A DNA stretch of 64,000 nt from SpSt-333 sp040751955 (GCA_040751955.1 JBFMFY010000002.1:96055-160054); one strand, 5' to 3'; shown: positions 26,717-35,914, counted from the stretch's first letter. Translations and numbers: made by a program. The notes: generated from the sequence alone by a model not told the origin.

Positions 26717-27025
26717 TTACTTCTTTTCTTCTGCTTCTTTGTAGCGATAGACGAGCTGGTCATTCATCAGTTCTTCAATCGCTTCCTCGGTCGGTTTCGG
26801 GCGCTTTTCAAATTCCAGACTGATCTTCAGTTGGTCGGGATTCGCTATATCTTCGACCTCATCGGGGTTGCCGGGGAGTGCTACGAGGTTCTCAATACGC
26901 TGCTGGAACTCGAGTTTCGTCTCTTCGTTGATTTGCCTTGATCGCTTGGAAAGGATGACGATTGCTTCGTACACGTTCGCCGCTTTCGCTTCGAGTTCTT
27001 TGATCTCCAGTGTTTTAATTGCCAT
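26717..27025 (-). CDS. rpoZ: RNA polymerase omega subunit
   Basis: A 102-residue protein of the Bacteroidota/Chlorobi-type omega family. EAKAANVYEAIVILSKRSRQINEE near residues 12-35 matches the conserved helical region of RpoZ. The acidic C-terminal part ending EEAIEELMNDQLVYRYKE is also typical. It stabilises the beta-prime subunit during polymerase assembly. Its place between gmk and coaBC is the usual neighbourhood and supports the call. Confidence 0.9.
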   Translation of the reverse strand: MAIKTLEIKELEAKAANVYEAIVILSKRSRQINEETKLEFQQRIENLVALPGNPDEVEDIANPDQLKISLEFEKRPKPTEEAIEELMNDQLVYRYKEAEEKK

Positions 27026-27048
27026 TGCTTCCTCTTAATTGATAATGG

Positions 27049-27612
27049 TTATTGAATATTCTTCTTTACGATTGCATCGACCTCGTCGATTGCGCGCTGC
27101 AAGACGTCATTTACCACTACATGATCGAATGTTTTTCCGATCTCCAGTTCCATCGGCATCCGTTCGAAACGTCGTTTCAATTTCTCTTCGTCTTCCGTCC
27201 TGCGATTGCGCAGGCGCTGCTCCAGTATCTCTTTACTTGGCGGGGCGATGAAGAACTGCACCGTCTCGTTTGGGTATTTCTTCTTGATCGATTGTGCACC
27301 CTTGACATCGACATCGAAGATCATCGAATGTCCTTCGCGCAATGCACGGTCAACTTCCCGCTTCAATGTGCCGTAATGAGTCTTGTAAAAGAATTCGTGC
27401 TCTACCAGTTCATCCCGCTCGATCAATTCTTTGAACTCTTCCTCCGTCAAAAAAAAGTAATCTTTTCCGTCCTTCTCGCCGGGACGCATTTGCCGTGTAG
27501 TCGCAGAAACAGAAAATTCGAAATCAGGATGCCGCTCCATCAATGCTTTGACTATCGAGGTCTTTCCTCCGCCGCTCGGCGATGCGATGACGATCAATTT
27601 CGGAGTGCTCAC
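27049..27612 (-). CDS. gmk: guanylate kinase
   Basis: A 187-residue enzyme converting GMP to GDP with ATP. The P-loop ASPSGGGKTSI is at residues 9-19. GMP-binding residues are in SATTRQMRPGEKDGKDYFFL, and the lid region is ERDELVEHEFFYKTHYGT. IFDVDVKGAQSIKKKYP and the arginine-rich RLRNRRTEDEEKLKRR follow. The frame remains open far upstream, but a GTG at 27612, five bases after the yicC stop, gives the normal length (GTG-Ser-Thr-Pro-Lys). Cotranscribed with yicC and rpoZ. Confidence 0.94.
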   Translation of the reverse strand: MSTPKLIVIASPSGGGKTSIVKALMERHPDFEFSVSATTRQMRPGEKDGKDYFFLTEEEFKELIERDELVEHEFFYKTHYGTLKREVDRALREGHSMIFDVDVKGAQSIKKKYPNETVQFFIAPPSKEILEQRLRNRRTEDEEKLKRRFERMPMELEIGKTFDHVVVNDVLQRAIDEVDAIVKKNIQ

Positions 27613-27617
27613 GGCGT

Positions 27618-28505
27618 CTACTCGATATTCTGCAGTTGCTCTCTGGTCTTCTCCAGTTCTTCCTTGATGCCGACCACCATGTGTGCGATCTGCACATCGT
27701 TGCACTTCGACCCGATCGTGTTCGCTTCGCGGTTCATTTCCTGAATAAGGAAATTCAACTTTCGCCCTTCGGATTCCTTCGAGTTCAGCGCTTCCAGAAA
27801 AAATTTGTTGTGGCTGCGGAACCGGACACATTCTTCCGTCACGTCAAGCCGGTCAGACAGCAGCGCAATTTCCAATTCCAACCGCTGATTATCCATAATG
27901 CTCTTATCGTCAAGCATTGCCGCGATCCGTTCCTGCAATTTTTTCCGCTCTTCCGGTATGCGCTGCCTGGATAATGTTTCAACCGTATCGATCGCCGCGT
28001 TGATCTTCTCAATCCGCTGCTTCATGTCGCGCGCGAGTTCGGCGCCTTCCTTCATCCGCATTGCTTTCAATTCGTCGAGCGCTTTAGTCAATGCCTGCTG
28101 AAAGACTTTCCACTCCGCTTCATCTTCTTCTGTCTCCGGCGTAGTAAAAATTTCGGAGAAGTGGAGGAGATGTTCAAGTTTTACCGGTTCTTTGATCTTT
28201 GCTGCTTTGCGTACTTGAGACAACAATTGATAGATTGCTTTTGTTCTTTCCTTATCAACCGAGATCGCCAATTCGTTGTCGCTATCGTCTTCTTTGTTCA
28301 CATTCACCGTTACTTTGCCTCGCGCAATCTTGGTTCGGATGATGTCCCGAATCTCATTCTCCTTTTGTTGAAGTGAACGGGGAACGCGAGACGACACTTC
28401 CAAAAATCGATTGTTGACGCTACGCAGTTCAACGGTAAAAGAGATGCCGTTTTTTAATGCCTCTCCCTTGCCGTATCCGGTCATGCTTTCGATCATGTTG
28501 TTCAT
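27618..28505 (-). CDS. yicC: YicC/YloC family endoribonuclease
   Basis: A 295-residue protein with the family's invariant opening IESMTGYGKGE and SVNNRFLEVSSRVPRSL. The C-terminal DUF1732 region is LEIALLSDRLDVTEECVRFRSHNKFF followed by GRKLNFLIQEMNREANTIGSKCND, and includes the acidic metal ligands. Family members are endoribonucleases that act on small RNAs. A second ATG lies three codons in. It heads the yicC-gmk-rpoZ-coaBC cluster, the common arrangement. Confidence 0.93.
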   Translation of the reverse strand: MNNMIESMTGYGKGEALKNGISFTVELRSVNNRFLEVSSRVPRSLQQKENEIRDIIRTKIARGKVTVNVNKEDDSDNELAISVDKERTKAIYQLLSQVRKAAKIKEPVKLEHLLHFSEIFTTPETEEDEAEWKVFQQALTKALDELKAMRMKEGAELARDMKQRIEKINAAIDTVETLSRQRIPEERKKLQERIAAMLDDKSIMDNQRLELEIALLSDRLDVTEECVRFRSHNKFFLEALNSKESEGRKLNFLIQEMNREANTIGSKCNDVQIAHMVVGIKEELEKTREQLQNIE

Positions 28506-28884
28506 CCAGATTTCTCAAATCTTTAAGATTTTAGAAATCCTCCTTGCATATTGACGAAAAAACCTTTAGAACTGATGCCCTAAAGGTTCAGAATTTTGAA
28601 CAAATTACGAAAAAATGGCAGGTCAAACAAGAAAAACCTTTCAACAGAAATCCACGAGTTATCCACACTGCTAAAGGTCATTCTTCAACAAATTAAACCA
28701 AATTACCCAATTTCATAGTATGGTTGATAAATATTCTGTAACATCGCTTTTGAGTTACCTTTTTACTCACTCAAATTCATCTAAAATTTAATCAGAAAAA
28801 TTTGATGTTGGGCATGAAAACTAATCAAGAGATGTTTATCTTAATTAAAGTCAGAGGGGAACATTTTCAAAACGAGGAGGAAAG
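28506..28884. promoter_or_regulatory. divergent intergenic region, AT-rich, no gene
   Basis: About 380 AT-rich bases separate yicC (minus) from the barrel-like protein gene (plus). They must hold both promoters. An AACCTTTAG/CTAAAGGTT hairpin is at 28561-28588, and a single consensus DnaA box, TTATCCACA, is at 28659-28667. No coding potential or RNA gene was recognised. The plus-strand gene has a strong GAGGAGG before its ATG. Confidence 0.5.
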
Positions 28885-29523
28885 ATGAAAAACCTGATAA
28901 CCATAATACTTGGATTCTCATTGCTGGCAACAGCACAGCAGAAGGAAACCTCTCCGTCCGATAAAAAACTACGCCAATATTACAGCGGAAAGTTCGGATA
29001 TTACCAGCCGGATAAAGGACTGAATAATGGATTAATGCTGGGAGTGGACGGTATTACCGAGTTTGTAAAATATGATCTCGGATTGACCGGTGCGATTGAT
29101 TTTTATCAGAAGCAGACATTCAATCCGTTCTCCGCACCTGAACCGAATGTTTCGCAGCAGGCACTCATTCTTATTCCCTTGCATGCGAATATCGGATACC
29201 GACTGTTTACCGTCGATGATGCGGATATGCGCATGTTCCTTGGTGCCGGCGGCGGATATTATTTCTACTTTTATGCAGTAGAATATTCCGAAAGTTCAGG
29301 CGGTGGCGGGTTGCTTGGCGGCAGCTTGGTTCCGGTGAATAAAAGCACATCTGAAAACGGCGGCGATTTGTTTGGAACGGCATTCGTCCGCCTGCTGATC
29401 GGCAAAATATTTTTGGAACCGCGGTTCTATTTTGCATCGAAGACGGAGAAAAACATCGGCAATTACAAGTTGACGATTAATCCGTCCGGCTTTGCAATTA
29501 CCATAGGATTCCAGTACGAATAA
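28885..29523 (+). CDS. outer-membrane beta-barrel protein, unknown
   Basis: A 212-residue protein with a short signal peptide (ends near residue 18, TAQQ). It then alternates amphipathic strands and glycine/asparagine turns: YYSGKFGYYQPD, MLGVDGITEFVKYDLG, YRLFTVDD. It ends in the beta-signal-like FAITIGFQYE with a penultimate Tyr. This fits a small eight-strand outer-membrane barrel of the OmpW/OmpA-like type. Function unknown. A rho-independent terminator follows, so it is monocistronic. Confidence 0.7.
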   Translation: MKNLITIILGFSLLATAQQKETSPSDKKLRQYYSGKFGYYQPDKGLNNGLMLGVDGITEFVKYDLGLTGAIDFYQKQTFNPFSAPEPNVSQQALILIPLHANIGYRLFTVDDADMRMFLGAGGGYYFYFYAVEYSESSGGGGLLGGSLVPVNKSTSENGGDLFGTAFVRLLIGKIFLEPRFYFASKTEKNIGNYKLTINPSGFAITIGFQYE

Positions 29524-29558
29524 AGACTTGCTCACTGAGATTTGTTTTTCTATACTCC

Positions 29559-29595
29559 AAAGACAGAAGCATCCCTTCTGTCTTTTTTATTTTTT
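29559..29595 (+). terminator. rho-independent terminator of the barrel protein gene
   Basis: The stem AAAGACAGAAG/CTTCTGTCTTT with loop CATCC is followed by TTTTTTATTTTTT. It lies 36 bases after the stop at 29523. Confidence 0.9.
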
Positions 29596-29605
29596 GGGAC
29601 AAACG

Positions 29606-31003
29606 ATGATCGTACAATTTCTCGGAGCTGCCCGGACTGTCACCGGTTCAATGCATCTCATTCAAGTGAACGGAAAACAAATTCTGCTCGACTGCGGACT
29701 GTTTCAAGGACGCCGCGCTGAAACCTATGAACGCAACCGGCGTTTTCCTTTCGAGCCATCATCAATCGATGCAGTAATCCTTTCCCATGCACACATCGAT
29801 CATGCAGGCAATCTTCCAAATCTTGTAAAGCAAGGATTCAGCGGACCGATTTTTTGCACACCGGCAACCGCCGATCTCTGCCGCATTATGCTGATGGACA
29901 GCGGGCATATTCAGGAAAAGGATGCAGAGTTTGTAAGCAAAAAAAATGCAAAGAAAAAACTCCCGCCCGTCGAACCGCTGTATTCAATTGACGATGTTCA
30001 GCCGACGCTCGATCTGTTGACAGAATTCCATTACCGCACATCGTTCGACGTTGTGGAGGGAGTGAGTGCGAAATATTTCGATGCAGGACATATTCTCGGT
30101 TCGGCTTCGATTCACCTTACCATCAAAGAAGCAAAAGGGAGAGAGAAGCATTTCGGGTTTTCCGGCGATGTCGGCAGACCGAACATGCCGATTCTGCGCG
30201 ATCCTGAATTCATGGGAAATGTTGACACGCTCATTTGCGAAAGCACGTACGGCGGAAGAGTGCACCCGCCGACACATGAGGTACCGGAAAAATTTCTGGA
30301 AGTAGTGAAACGCACGGTTGATCGCGGCGGAAAGATCATCATTCCGTCGTTCAGCGTTGGAAGGACGCAGGATATTGTGTATCAAATGAACAATCTCAAA
30401 AATGAGGGGAAACTGCCCGATATTCCCGTGTATGTTGACAGTCCACTCTCGACCAACGCTACGGAAGTATTCCGCAAGCACACGGAATGCTTCGATAAAG
30501 AGACGCTGGCTGTAATGCAAAAGGATGATGATGTGTTCGGTTTTGATCGGCTGCAGTATATCCGTGATGCAGAGGAGTCAAAAAAATTGAACGAGAAGAC
30601 CGAACCGTGCATGATCATCGCGGCTTCCGGAATGTGCGAAGCGGGACGGATCGTGCATCACCTCAACAACAATATCGAGAACCCGAAGAACACTGTGATG
30701 ATTGTCGGCTATCAGGCGGAACATACGCTGGGAAGAAGAATTGTTGAGAAGAATCCCGAAGTATCAATTTTTGGAGAGGTGAAAAAATTAAAGTGTGAAG
30801 TTGCCGTGATGAACTCATTCAGCGCGCACGCTGATAAGAATGAGTTGCTGGACTTCGTTGGCAATTTTGACAAAAGCGTACTGAACAATGTGTTTCTTGT
30901 GCACGGAGATGTCGATCAGGCAGAGAAATTTTCTCTGGCGCTGCAGGAGAAGAAATTTAAACGAGTAAGTATTCCTGAGCGAATGGAAAAATTTGAGTGT
31001 TAG
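29606..31003 (+). CDS. beta-CASP metallo-beta-lactamase ribonuclease
   Basis: A 465-residue metallo-hydrolase with an RNA-specificity domain. QFLGAARTVTGSMHLIQVNGKQILLDCG is the usual opening. The zinc motif HAHIDHAG follows near residue 60. The beta-CASP domain has SFSVGRTQDIVYQMNNL and ASGMCEAGRIVHHL. The C-terminal SAHADKNELLDFV supplies motif C and the final His. Such proteins resemble CPSF73/YSH1 and cut or trim RNA. The frame extends to 29528 through the upstream terminator; the ATG at 29606 with GGGA is the real start. Confidence 0.92.
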   Translation: MIVQFLGAARTVTGSMHLIQVNGKQILLDCGLFQGRRAETYERNRRFPFEPSSIDAVILSHAHIDHAGNLPNLVKQGFSGPIFCTPATADLCRIMLMDSGHIQEKDAEFVSKKNAKKKLPPVEPLYSIDDVQPTLDLLTEFHYRTSFDVVEGVSAKYFDAGHILGSASIHLTIKEAKGREKHFGFSGDVGRPNMPILRDPEFMGNVDTLICESTYGGRVHPPTHEVPEKFLEVVKRTVDRGGKIIIPSFSVGRTQDIVYQMNNLKNEGKLPDIPVYVDSPLSTNATEVFRKHTECFDKETLAVMQKDDDVFGFDRLQYIRDAEESKKLNEKTEPCMIIAASGMCEAGRIVHHLNNNIENPKNTVMIVGYQAEHTLGRRIVEKNPEVSIFGEVKKLKCEVAVMNSFSAHADKNELLDFVGNFDKSVLNNVFLVHGDVDQAEKFSLALQEKKFKRVSIPERMEKFEC

Positions 31004-31494
31004 AAGTTATTTTCTTTTCGTCTCGGCAGATTTTTTTTTCCTGTTGAAGCGCGTCTTTTTTTTTGTGAAGCAGTCCTTCGTGCTTTTGCCACCAGCTGCT
31101 CCAGCATGCTGCGCATGTCAAAAAACGCCCACATCCCTTCGATCTTTCCGTGATCGAGATAGAAAATATCTGTGCCGGTAATGGAAAGGTGCCTGCCGGT
31201 CGGCGGCACATCGCGGAATGTGTTCTTGTGTGTTCCCGTCATTCGCCAAACAACGACGACCTGATGGTCTTCAGCAATTTCATTCTCGATGGAAACGTAC
31301 AGATCAGGGAATGCTTTGCGCACACACGCGATAAAATCATAGATACCTTCCGGCATCCCGTTGATTGGTTTGGTGAGCGATGGACCGTGGAAGATGAAGG
31401 ATGGGGAGAAGATTTGTTTGATAACATCGTACTTGCCGTTCCGCAAGACTTCGGTGAAATACCGCCGAACAACCGCTTTGTTCCGTTCATTCAT
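31000..31494 (-). CDS. SnoaL-like ester cyclase/polyketide cyclase family protein
   Basis: A 164-residue NTF2-fold protein. NKAVVRRYFTEVLRNGKYDVIKQIFSPSFIFHGP is the typical SnoaL opening. VWRMTGTHKNTFRDVPPTGRHLSITGTDIFYLDHGKI is the conserved core with Asp and His candidates. The C-terminal 25 residues are strongly basic and not part of the domain. A GGGGGGTGGC run precedes the ATG at 31494, favouring it over 31551. The stop overlaps that of the converging nuclease gene by four bases. Substrate unknown. Confidence 0.78.
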   Translation of the reverse strand: MNERNKAVVRRYFTEVLRNGKYDVIKQIFSPSFIFHGPSLTKPINGMPEGIYDFIACVRKAFPDLYVSIENEIAEDHQVVVVWRMTGTHKNTFRDVPPTGRHLSITGTDIFYLDHGKIEGMWAFFDMRSMLEQLVAKARRTASQKKRRASTGKKNLPRRKENNF

Positions 31495-31630
31495 GCCACC
31501 CCCCAATCGATTGTTGTACGCAAAAGTACAGAACCTAAAGGGGATGCGCAAGTGTTCTTTTTTTCCGTGAGGTGAAGCAACTACAATTCACATTCCACAC
31601 CAAAGTTTGGCGGATATTTGTGGCGTTCTG

Positions 31631-32182
31631 TTAAAAAACGGTTCCGATCGAGAGAGAAACATAGTACAGCGTTGCATCGTACCTGATTGCAGTAGCTCCG
31701 ACACTCACGAAGTAAAACCGTGAAATCAAATAATCGTAATTGGCGCCGTAACTGTACCCGGTTCCGTTCGTACTTTTAGAATACCGTGCATACCCGGTGG
31801 GAGTGTTGAGCGAACCTTTCCCATAGTTTCCTTCACATGAGTAAAAGTTTTGATTCAACCCTGCGCGAAGTGAAAGAATATGCCTGTCTGTCATCAGCGG
31901 ATTGATCTTCAGGCTGACGCCTGTCGTAAACATATTTTGCGACGCATAGTAGGCGTTAGGATTGTCGTCGGTAGCGGAAGCATAGGAGATTCTGCCGGAA
32001 ACAAAAAAAATATTTGCAATATACCGGGTGTATTCAGTATGGAAGGCGACACCCGGAATCTTGTTGAACTCACTTGTCCCTATGCCAAGTTCGAGAGCAT
32101 TCTTGTAATGAAAAAAACTAGGACGTGATACAAGTGTGTCACTGCAAAGCAGAAGCAACGACAGAAGGAAAGAATATTTCAC
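31631..32182 (-). CDS. exported hypothetical beta-rich protein
   Basis: About 183 residues. A GTG at 32182 with GGGGG upstream gives a signal peptide VKYSFLLSLLLLCSDTLVSRP. The longer frame to 32296 would put the leader in the middle. The mature part has repeated aromatic strands (YTRYIANIFFVSGRISYAS, FYSCEGNYGK, GYSYGANYDYLISRFYFVSVG). It ends YVSLSIGTVF, consistent with a small outer-membrane barrel. No family was recognised. Confidence 0.65.
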   Translation of the reverse strand: MKYSFLLSLLLLCSDTLVSRPSFFHYKNALELGIGTSEFNKIPGVAFHTEYTRYIANIFFVSGRISYASATDDNPNAYYASQNMFTTGVSLKINPLMTDRHILSLRAGLNQNFYSCEGNYGKGSLNTPTGYARYSKSTNGTGYSYGANYDYLISRFYFVSVGATAIRYDATLYYVSLSIGTVF

Positions 32183-32310
32183 AAAGCCCCCTGAAAATAT
32201 AAAGCGGCAGTGTGCCGTATCTGCCTGACGTTCCCCAAAGAATTCAGATACGACCAGCCGAAAAATACCATATAAACATAACAAAATAGCATGCAATGCG
32301 CAATCGCACC

Positions 32311-32341
32311 GAAAATAAAAAATCCCGCTTACATGCGGGAT
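32311..32341 (-). terminator. rho-independent terminator of typA
   Basis: ATCCCGC (32322-32328) pairs with GCGGGAT (32335-32341). Read on the minus strand, the stem is followed by a T-rich tail over 32311-32321. It lies 30 bases after the typA stop. Confidence 0.9.
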
Positions 32342-32370
32342 GCGTTAGATTCAGGAGTGTGCGTTAGGAT

Positions 32371-34218
32371 TTAGACTTCCACAACCGTTTTTTTCTTTGA
32401 CATTCTGTTCCGCTCGTTGTGGTCAAGATATTTTTTACGGATTCGGATATTATTCGGTGTGACTTCGACGTACTCGTCGTCGCCGATCCATTCGATTGCC
32501 TGTTCGAGCGTCATCAATCGCGGCGGTTCAAGTCGCACTGCTTCATCGGAGCCGGAAGCGCGCATGTTGGTGAGCTGCTTTGTCTTGCACACGTTCACGG
32601 TCATGTCCCCTTCGCGAGAATTTTCGCCGACAATCATTCCCGCGTACACTTTTGTCCCCGGCTCGATGAAAAACTCCGAACGCTCCTGCAATTTCCACAT
32701 GCCGTAGGCGACTGCCTCGCCGGTTTCCAGCGCAACCAACGCGCCGCGGGTGCGGTGTGCCAGTTCTCCTTTGTACGGTTCGTAACCGTGAAAATTGTGA
32801 TGGAGAATTCCCGTTCCCTTTGTCTGTGTCATAAATTCATTTCTGAATCCGATCAATCCTCGCGCCGGTACGAAAAATTCCAGCCGCGTATTGCCGTTGG
32901 AAGAGATCATGTTCTTCATCTCTCCTTTGCGCTTGCCGAGGTTTTCAATGACTGTTCCCGTAAATTCATCCGGAACATCGATGATGACATGTTCGATCGG
33001 CTCACACAGCACATCGTCGATCTTTTTCAAGATCACTTCGGGGCGCGAGACTTGCAGTTCGTACCCTTCGCGGCGCATGTTTTCGATCAGCACTCCAAGA
33101 TGAAGTTCGCCGCGTCCGCTCACTTTAAAAACATCGGGTGAATCGGTCAATTCAACCTGCAGACTGACGTTCGACCGTAATTCACGCATCAATCGTTCCT
33201 GCAAATTTCTCGTTGTAACATACTTCCCATCTTGTCCTGCAAATGGAGAATTGTTGACGACAAAGTTCATCGACAATGTCGGTTCTTCGATTGCGACAAA
33301 AGGGAGAGGAGTTGGATCTGCTGCATCTGCAATTGTTTCGCCGATGTCAACATCTTCCATTCCCGACAGGGCAATAATATCGCCGACCGACGCTTCATCT
33401 ACTTCGATCCGTTTCAAACCTTCGAACGTATAAATTTTCGTCACACGGGCATCTTCTTTTGTTCCGTCGCGATGGATCACTTCCATCTGTCCTCCCATCT
33501 TGATCGTGCCGCGGTGCACTTTGCCGATGCCGAGCCGACCGAGGTAATCGTTGTAGTCGATTGTGGTGACGAGCATCTGGAACGGTTCGTTCAAATTTCC
33601 TTTCGGTGCGGGAACATTGTTCACGATCGCTTCAAACAACGGTTCGAGCGATGTGCTTTCGTGTTCCAACTCTCGTTTTGCAATTCCTTGTTTTGAGATT
33701 GCGTAAATAGTGGGAAAGTCCAACTGCTGGTCGTTTGCACCGAGCGATAAGAAAAGTTCGAATACTTCATCGAGCACTTCATGCGCACGGGCATCTTTCC
33801 GGTCGATCTTGTTGATGACGACGATCGGCTGCAGGTTCAGGTCGAGAGATTTTTTTAAAACGAATTTTGTTCCCGGCAACGGCCCTTCGGAGGCATCGAC
33901 AAGGAGCAGCACACCGTCCACCATCTTCAAGGTGCGCTCCACTTCACCGGCGAAATCGGAGTGGCCGGGCGTATCGACGATGTTGATCTTATATTTTTCT
34001 TTGGTCTTTTTGTCGGTATAGAAGACGGCGGTATTCTTTGCGAGGATCGTGATGCCGCGTTCTTTTTCCTGCGCGTTGGAATCCATCACGCGCGTTTCCA
34101 CCTGCTGGTTCTCGCGGAACGTGCCGGTCTGTCTCAATAACTGGTCGACCAATGTCGTTTTGCCGTGGTCAACATGTGCGATAATGGCGATGTTGCGGAT
34201 GTTGCTTTGCTGAATCAT
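32371..34218 (-). CDS. typA: translational GTPase TypA/BipA
   Basis: A 615-residue ribosome-associated GTPase. G1 is AHVDHGKTTL (residues 14-23), switch II is DTPGHSDFAGEVER, and the NKID motif is VINKIDRKDA. Domains II, III and V follow, with the family-specific C-terminal stretch RGLIGFRNEFMTQTKGTGILHHNFHGYEPYKG. Length is normal. It binds ribosomes and helps 50S assembly and stress adaptation. It has its own terminator and no operon partners. Confidence 0.96.
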   Translation of the reverse strand: MIQQSNIRNIAIIAHVDHGKTTLVDQLLRQTGTFRENQQVETRVMDSNAQEKERGITILAKNTAVFYTDKKTKEKYKINIVDTPGHSDFAGEVERTLKMVDGVLLLVDASEGPLPGTKFVLKKSLDLNLQPIVVINKIDRKDARAHEVLDEVFELFLSLGANDQQLDFPTIYAISKQGIAKRELEHESTSLEPLFEAIVNNVPAPKGNLNEPFQMLVTTIDYNDYLGRLGIGKVHRGTIKMGGQMEVIHRDGTKEDARVTKIYTFEGLKRIEVDEASVGDIIALSGMEDVDIGETIADAADPTPLPFVAIEEPTLSMNFVVNNSPFAGQDGKYVTTRNLQERLMRELRSNVSLQVELTDSPDVFKVSGRGELHLGVLIENMRREGYELQVSRPEVILKKIDDVLCEPIEHVIIDVPDEFTGTVIENLGKRKGEMKNMISSNGNTRLEFFVPARGLIGFRNEFMTQTKGTGILHHNFHGYEPYKGELAHRTRGALVALETGEAVAYGMWKLQERSEFFIEPGTKVYAGMIVGENSREGDMTVNVCKTKQLTNMRASGSDEAVRLEPPRLMTLEQAIEWIGDDEYVEVTPNNIRIRKKYLDHNERNRMSKKKTVVEV

Positions 34219-34237
34219 AATTTCCTAACGAAAATGG

Positions 34238-34284
34238 AGGAACGGTCTTTCGACCGTTCCTCATGCACGGAGTTTCATCCGTGC
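34238..34284. repeat. tandem hairpin pair, GGAACGG family
   Basis: AGGAACGGTC (34238-34247) pairs with 34252-34261 around a TTTC loop. GCACGGA (34265-34271) pairs with TCCGTGC (34278-34284), again around a TTTC-containing loop. It has the same design as 18248-18297. It lies just upstream of typA, in its likely leader or promoter. Confidence 0.65.
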
Positions 34285-34293
34285 CTGCGAAGT

Positions 34294-34329
34294 ATTAATA
34301 AAAAACGTCCCGCACTACCCCGGGACGTT
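34294..34329 (-). terminator. rho-independent terminator of the amidase gene
   Basis: AACGTCCCG (34304-34312) pairs with CGGGACGTT (34321-34329), followed on the minus strand by T5-6 and an AT-rich tail. It is downstream of the amidase stop at 34394. Confidence 0.85.
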
Positions 34330-34393
34330 CAATTGACTGCATCAATATACGAAAAATATCTCAATTATCCATGCAGGTATGTGGTAGTTCGTG

Positions 34394-34999
34394 TCATTGT
34401 TCGATGTTTCTCTTTACTTTCTCTTTGAAATATCCGTTTTGAACATATCGGTATAAATTTTTCCCCGGACATACCGTCTGTTGCGAGTAATCCCTGTGCG
34501 AACGTATCGAATCAGCAGGGACGTTGTATTTGACTGCAAGCCATGTCATCGTCCACACTACTGCATCTAATTGCGCTTCGTTCGGTTCTACCTCTTCGAA
34601 ATTGCCGACTACTTCTATCAACGCATGTCCTGAAGGATCGTATTCGGTGTTCGTATCGCCGGCGTAGTTGATGTTGCGACCTTCGTACACTTTTCCGTCA
34701 AGATCGATGATGTAATGATAGGGGATGTCGATCCATTTCTTGGAATTGCGCGACCATGTTTGAAGGTTGCGCAGGTATTGGATCGGGTCTTTTCCTTTCG
34801 GGAATGGCTCACCTTGATGATGAAGCGTGATGTGAGTGATCGTGTGCTTCCGTGCGAGCGAGTCCGCCGCAGGAATGCCGCCCCATTGTGCAACAGAGAT
34901 GATGCCGGATTCGAAATTGTTGTACGAAAACTCTTTTGAAGAAGAGCAACCGAGAATCATCAGCGAAAGAAGAAAAGAGAGGAAGTAACGCGTAGTCAT
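34394..34999 (-). CDS. N-acetylmuramoyl-L-alanine amidase lipoprotein (type 2, PGRP/AmpD-like)
   Basis: A 201-residue protein with a lipoprotein signal (LMILGCSSS, lipobox Cys at about residue 18). The amidase_2 domain has the first zinc ligand in HITLHHQGEPF, then PYHYIIDLDGKVYEGRNINYAGDTNTEYD. The last ligands are in SHRDYSQQTVCPGKNLY (His and Cys). It cleaves the lactyl-amide bond of peptidoglycan from the envelope side, for turnover or remodelling. Monocistronic with a clear terminator. Confidence 0.87.
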   Translation of the reverse strand: MTTRYFLSFLLSLMILGCSSSKEFSYNNFESGIISVAQWGGIPAADSLARKHTITHITLHHQGEPFPKGKDPIQYLRNLQTWSRNSKKWIDIPYHYIIDLDGKVYEGRNINYAGDTNTEYDPSGHALIEVVGNFEEVEPNEAQLDAVVWTMTWLAVKYNVPADSIRSHRDYSQQTVCPGKNLYRYVQNGYFKEKVKRNIEQ

Positions 35000-35065
35000 T
35001 GCAGTTCTCCAACATGTGTATAGTGAAATCTACGATGACTTGATGATGAAAACAAGGTACATATC

Positions 35066-35096
35066 AGTGCGACTCACTTGAGAAGTGAGTCGCACT
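35066..35096. terminator. perfect 14-base hairpin downstream of arsM
   Basis: AGTGCGACTCACTT (35066-35079) pairs perfectly with 35083-35096 around a GAG loop. It lies eight bases after the arsM stop. No T-tract follows on the minus strand, so it may be a stability hairpin or a repeat rather than a classical terminator. Confidence 0.6.
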
Positions 35097-35103
35097 TAAT
35101 TTT

Positions 35104-35913
35104 TTACGGCTTCTCGGCGTACACAGTGATGCTGAAAATGCCGACTTTTGCGTTCTTGAATTCCCGCAATTCATCCAGAGTGATGTACTGAAGATACAGA
35201 TCGTTCGGAAGAGTGATCTCCCGTTCTTTTTGAACGGTGATGTTCACGAATCCCGCATTCCTGATTGTTGCAAGATAGTCATCCATCTGCTGCGCGCCCG
35301 CAACACAGCCCGCGTACATTGCTGCGGCATCTTTTAATCCCTGAGGGAGTTTTCCCTTCAGTACGATATCGGAAATTGAGAAATGCCCGCCTGAGTTGAG
35401 AATGCGGAATGTTTCTGAAAATGCTTTTTGTTTGTTCGGCACAAGATTCATCACACAGTTACTGACGACAACATCGGCGGTGTTGTCAGAGATCGGCATA
35501 TTCTCGATATCGCCGAGACGGAATTCTACATTGGTGAACCCGAGTTTTTCGACATTCTTTTTTGCTTTTGCGATCATCTGTTCGGTCATGTCAATGCCGA
35601 TGACTTTTCCGTTCTCACCCACGATGGATCGGGAGACGAAGGCATCGTTTCCCGCGCCGGAACCGAGATCAACCACTGTATCTCCCGGTTTGATCTGCGC
35701 AAATTCTGTCGGAAGTCCGCATCCAAGTCCGAGATCGGCGTCTGCAACGTAGCCGGAAAGTTTTGTGTAATCTTCCGCCATCACGGCAAAGTCGGAAGGA
35801 CCGCAGCCGCAGCTGCTGCCGCAGCAGGAGGTTTCGTTCTGTTCTTTGGATTGAAAAGCGATCTCGCCGTACTTTTCTTTTACCAATTCTTTTAATTCCT
35901 GATCGGTTGCCAT
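35104..35913 (-). CDS. arsM: arsenite S-adenosylmethionine methyltransferase
   Basis: A 269-residue ArsM. The cysteine-rich leader CCGSSCGCG is at residues 30-38. The conserved Cys65 is in LGLGCGLP, the SAM loop VDLGSGAGND is at 81-90, SNCVMNLVP is around Cys153, and the arsenic-binding Cys203 is in YAGCVAGAQQMDDY. The enzyme methylates arsenite in the cytoplasm, leading to volatile or less toxic species. It starts one base after the stop of a 29-codon Cys-rich gene and has AAGGA upstream. The operon is preceded by a palindrome identical to the one in front of arsR. Confidence 0.94.
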   Translation of the reverse strand: MATDQELKELVKEKYGEIAFQSKEQNETSCCGSSCGCGPSDFAVMAEDYTKLSGYVADADLGLGCGLPTEFAQIKPGDTVVDLGSGAGNDAFVSRSIVGENGKVIGIDMTEQMIAKAKKNVEKLGFTNVEFRLGDIENMPISDNTADVVVSNCVMNLVPNKQKAFSETFRILNSGGHFSISDIVLKGKLPQGLKDAAAMYAGCVAGAQQMDDYLATIRNAGFVNITVQKEREITLPNDLYLQYITLDELREFKNAKVGIFSITVYAEKP

Positions 35914-35914
35914 A

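Noticed and set aside
28659..28667. Consensus DnaA box TTATCCACA in an AT-rich intergenic region
   Set aside because: Only one good box is present, with no dnaA, dnaN or gidA nearby and no AT-rich unwinding repeats; an origin call is not supported.
34394..34999. The longer frames around the amidase as separate genes
   Set aside because: They are antisense or out-of-frame shadows; the amidase has a lipobox, zinc ligands and a terminator.
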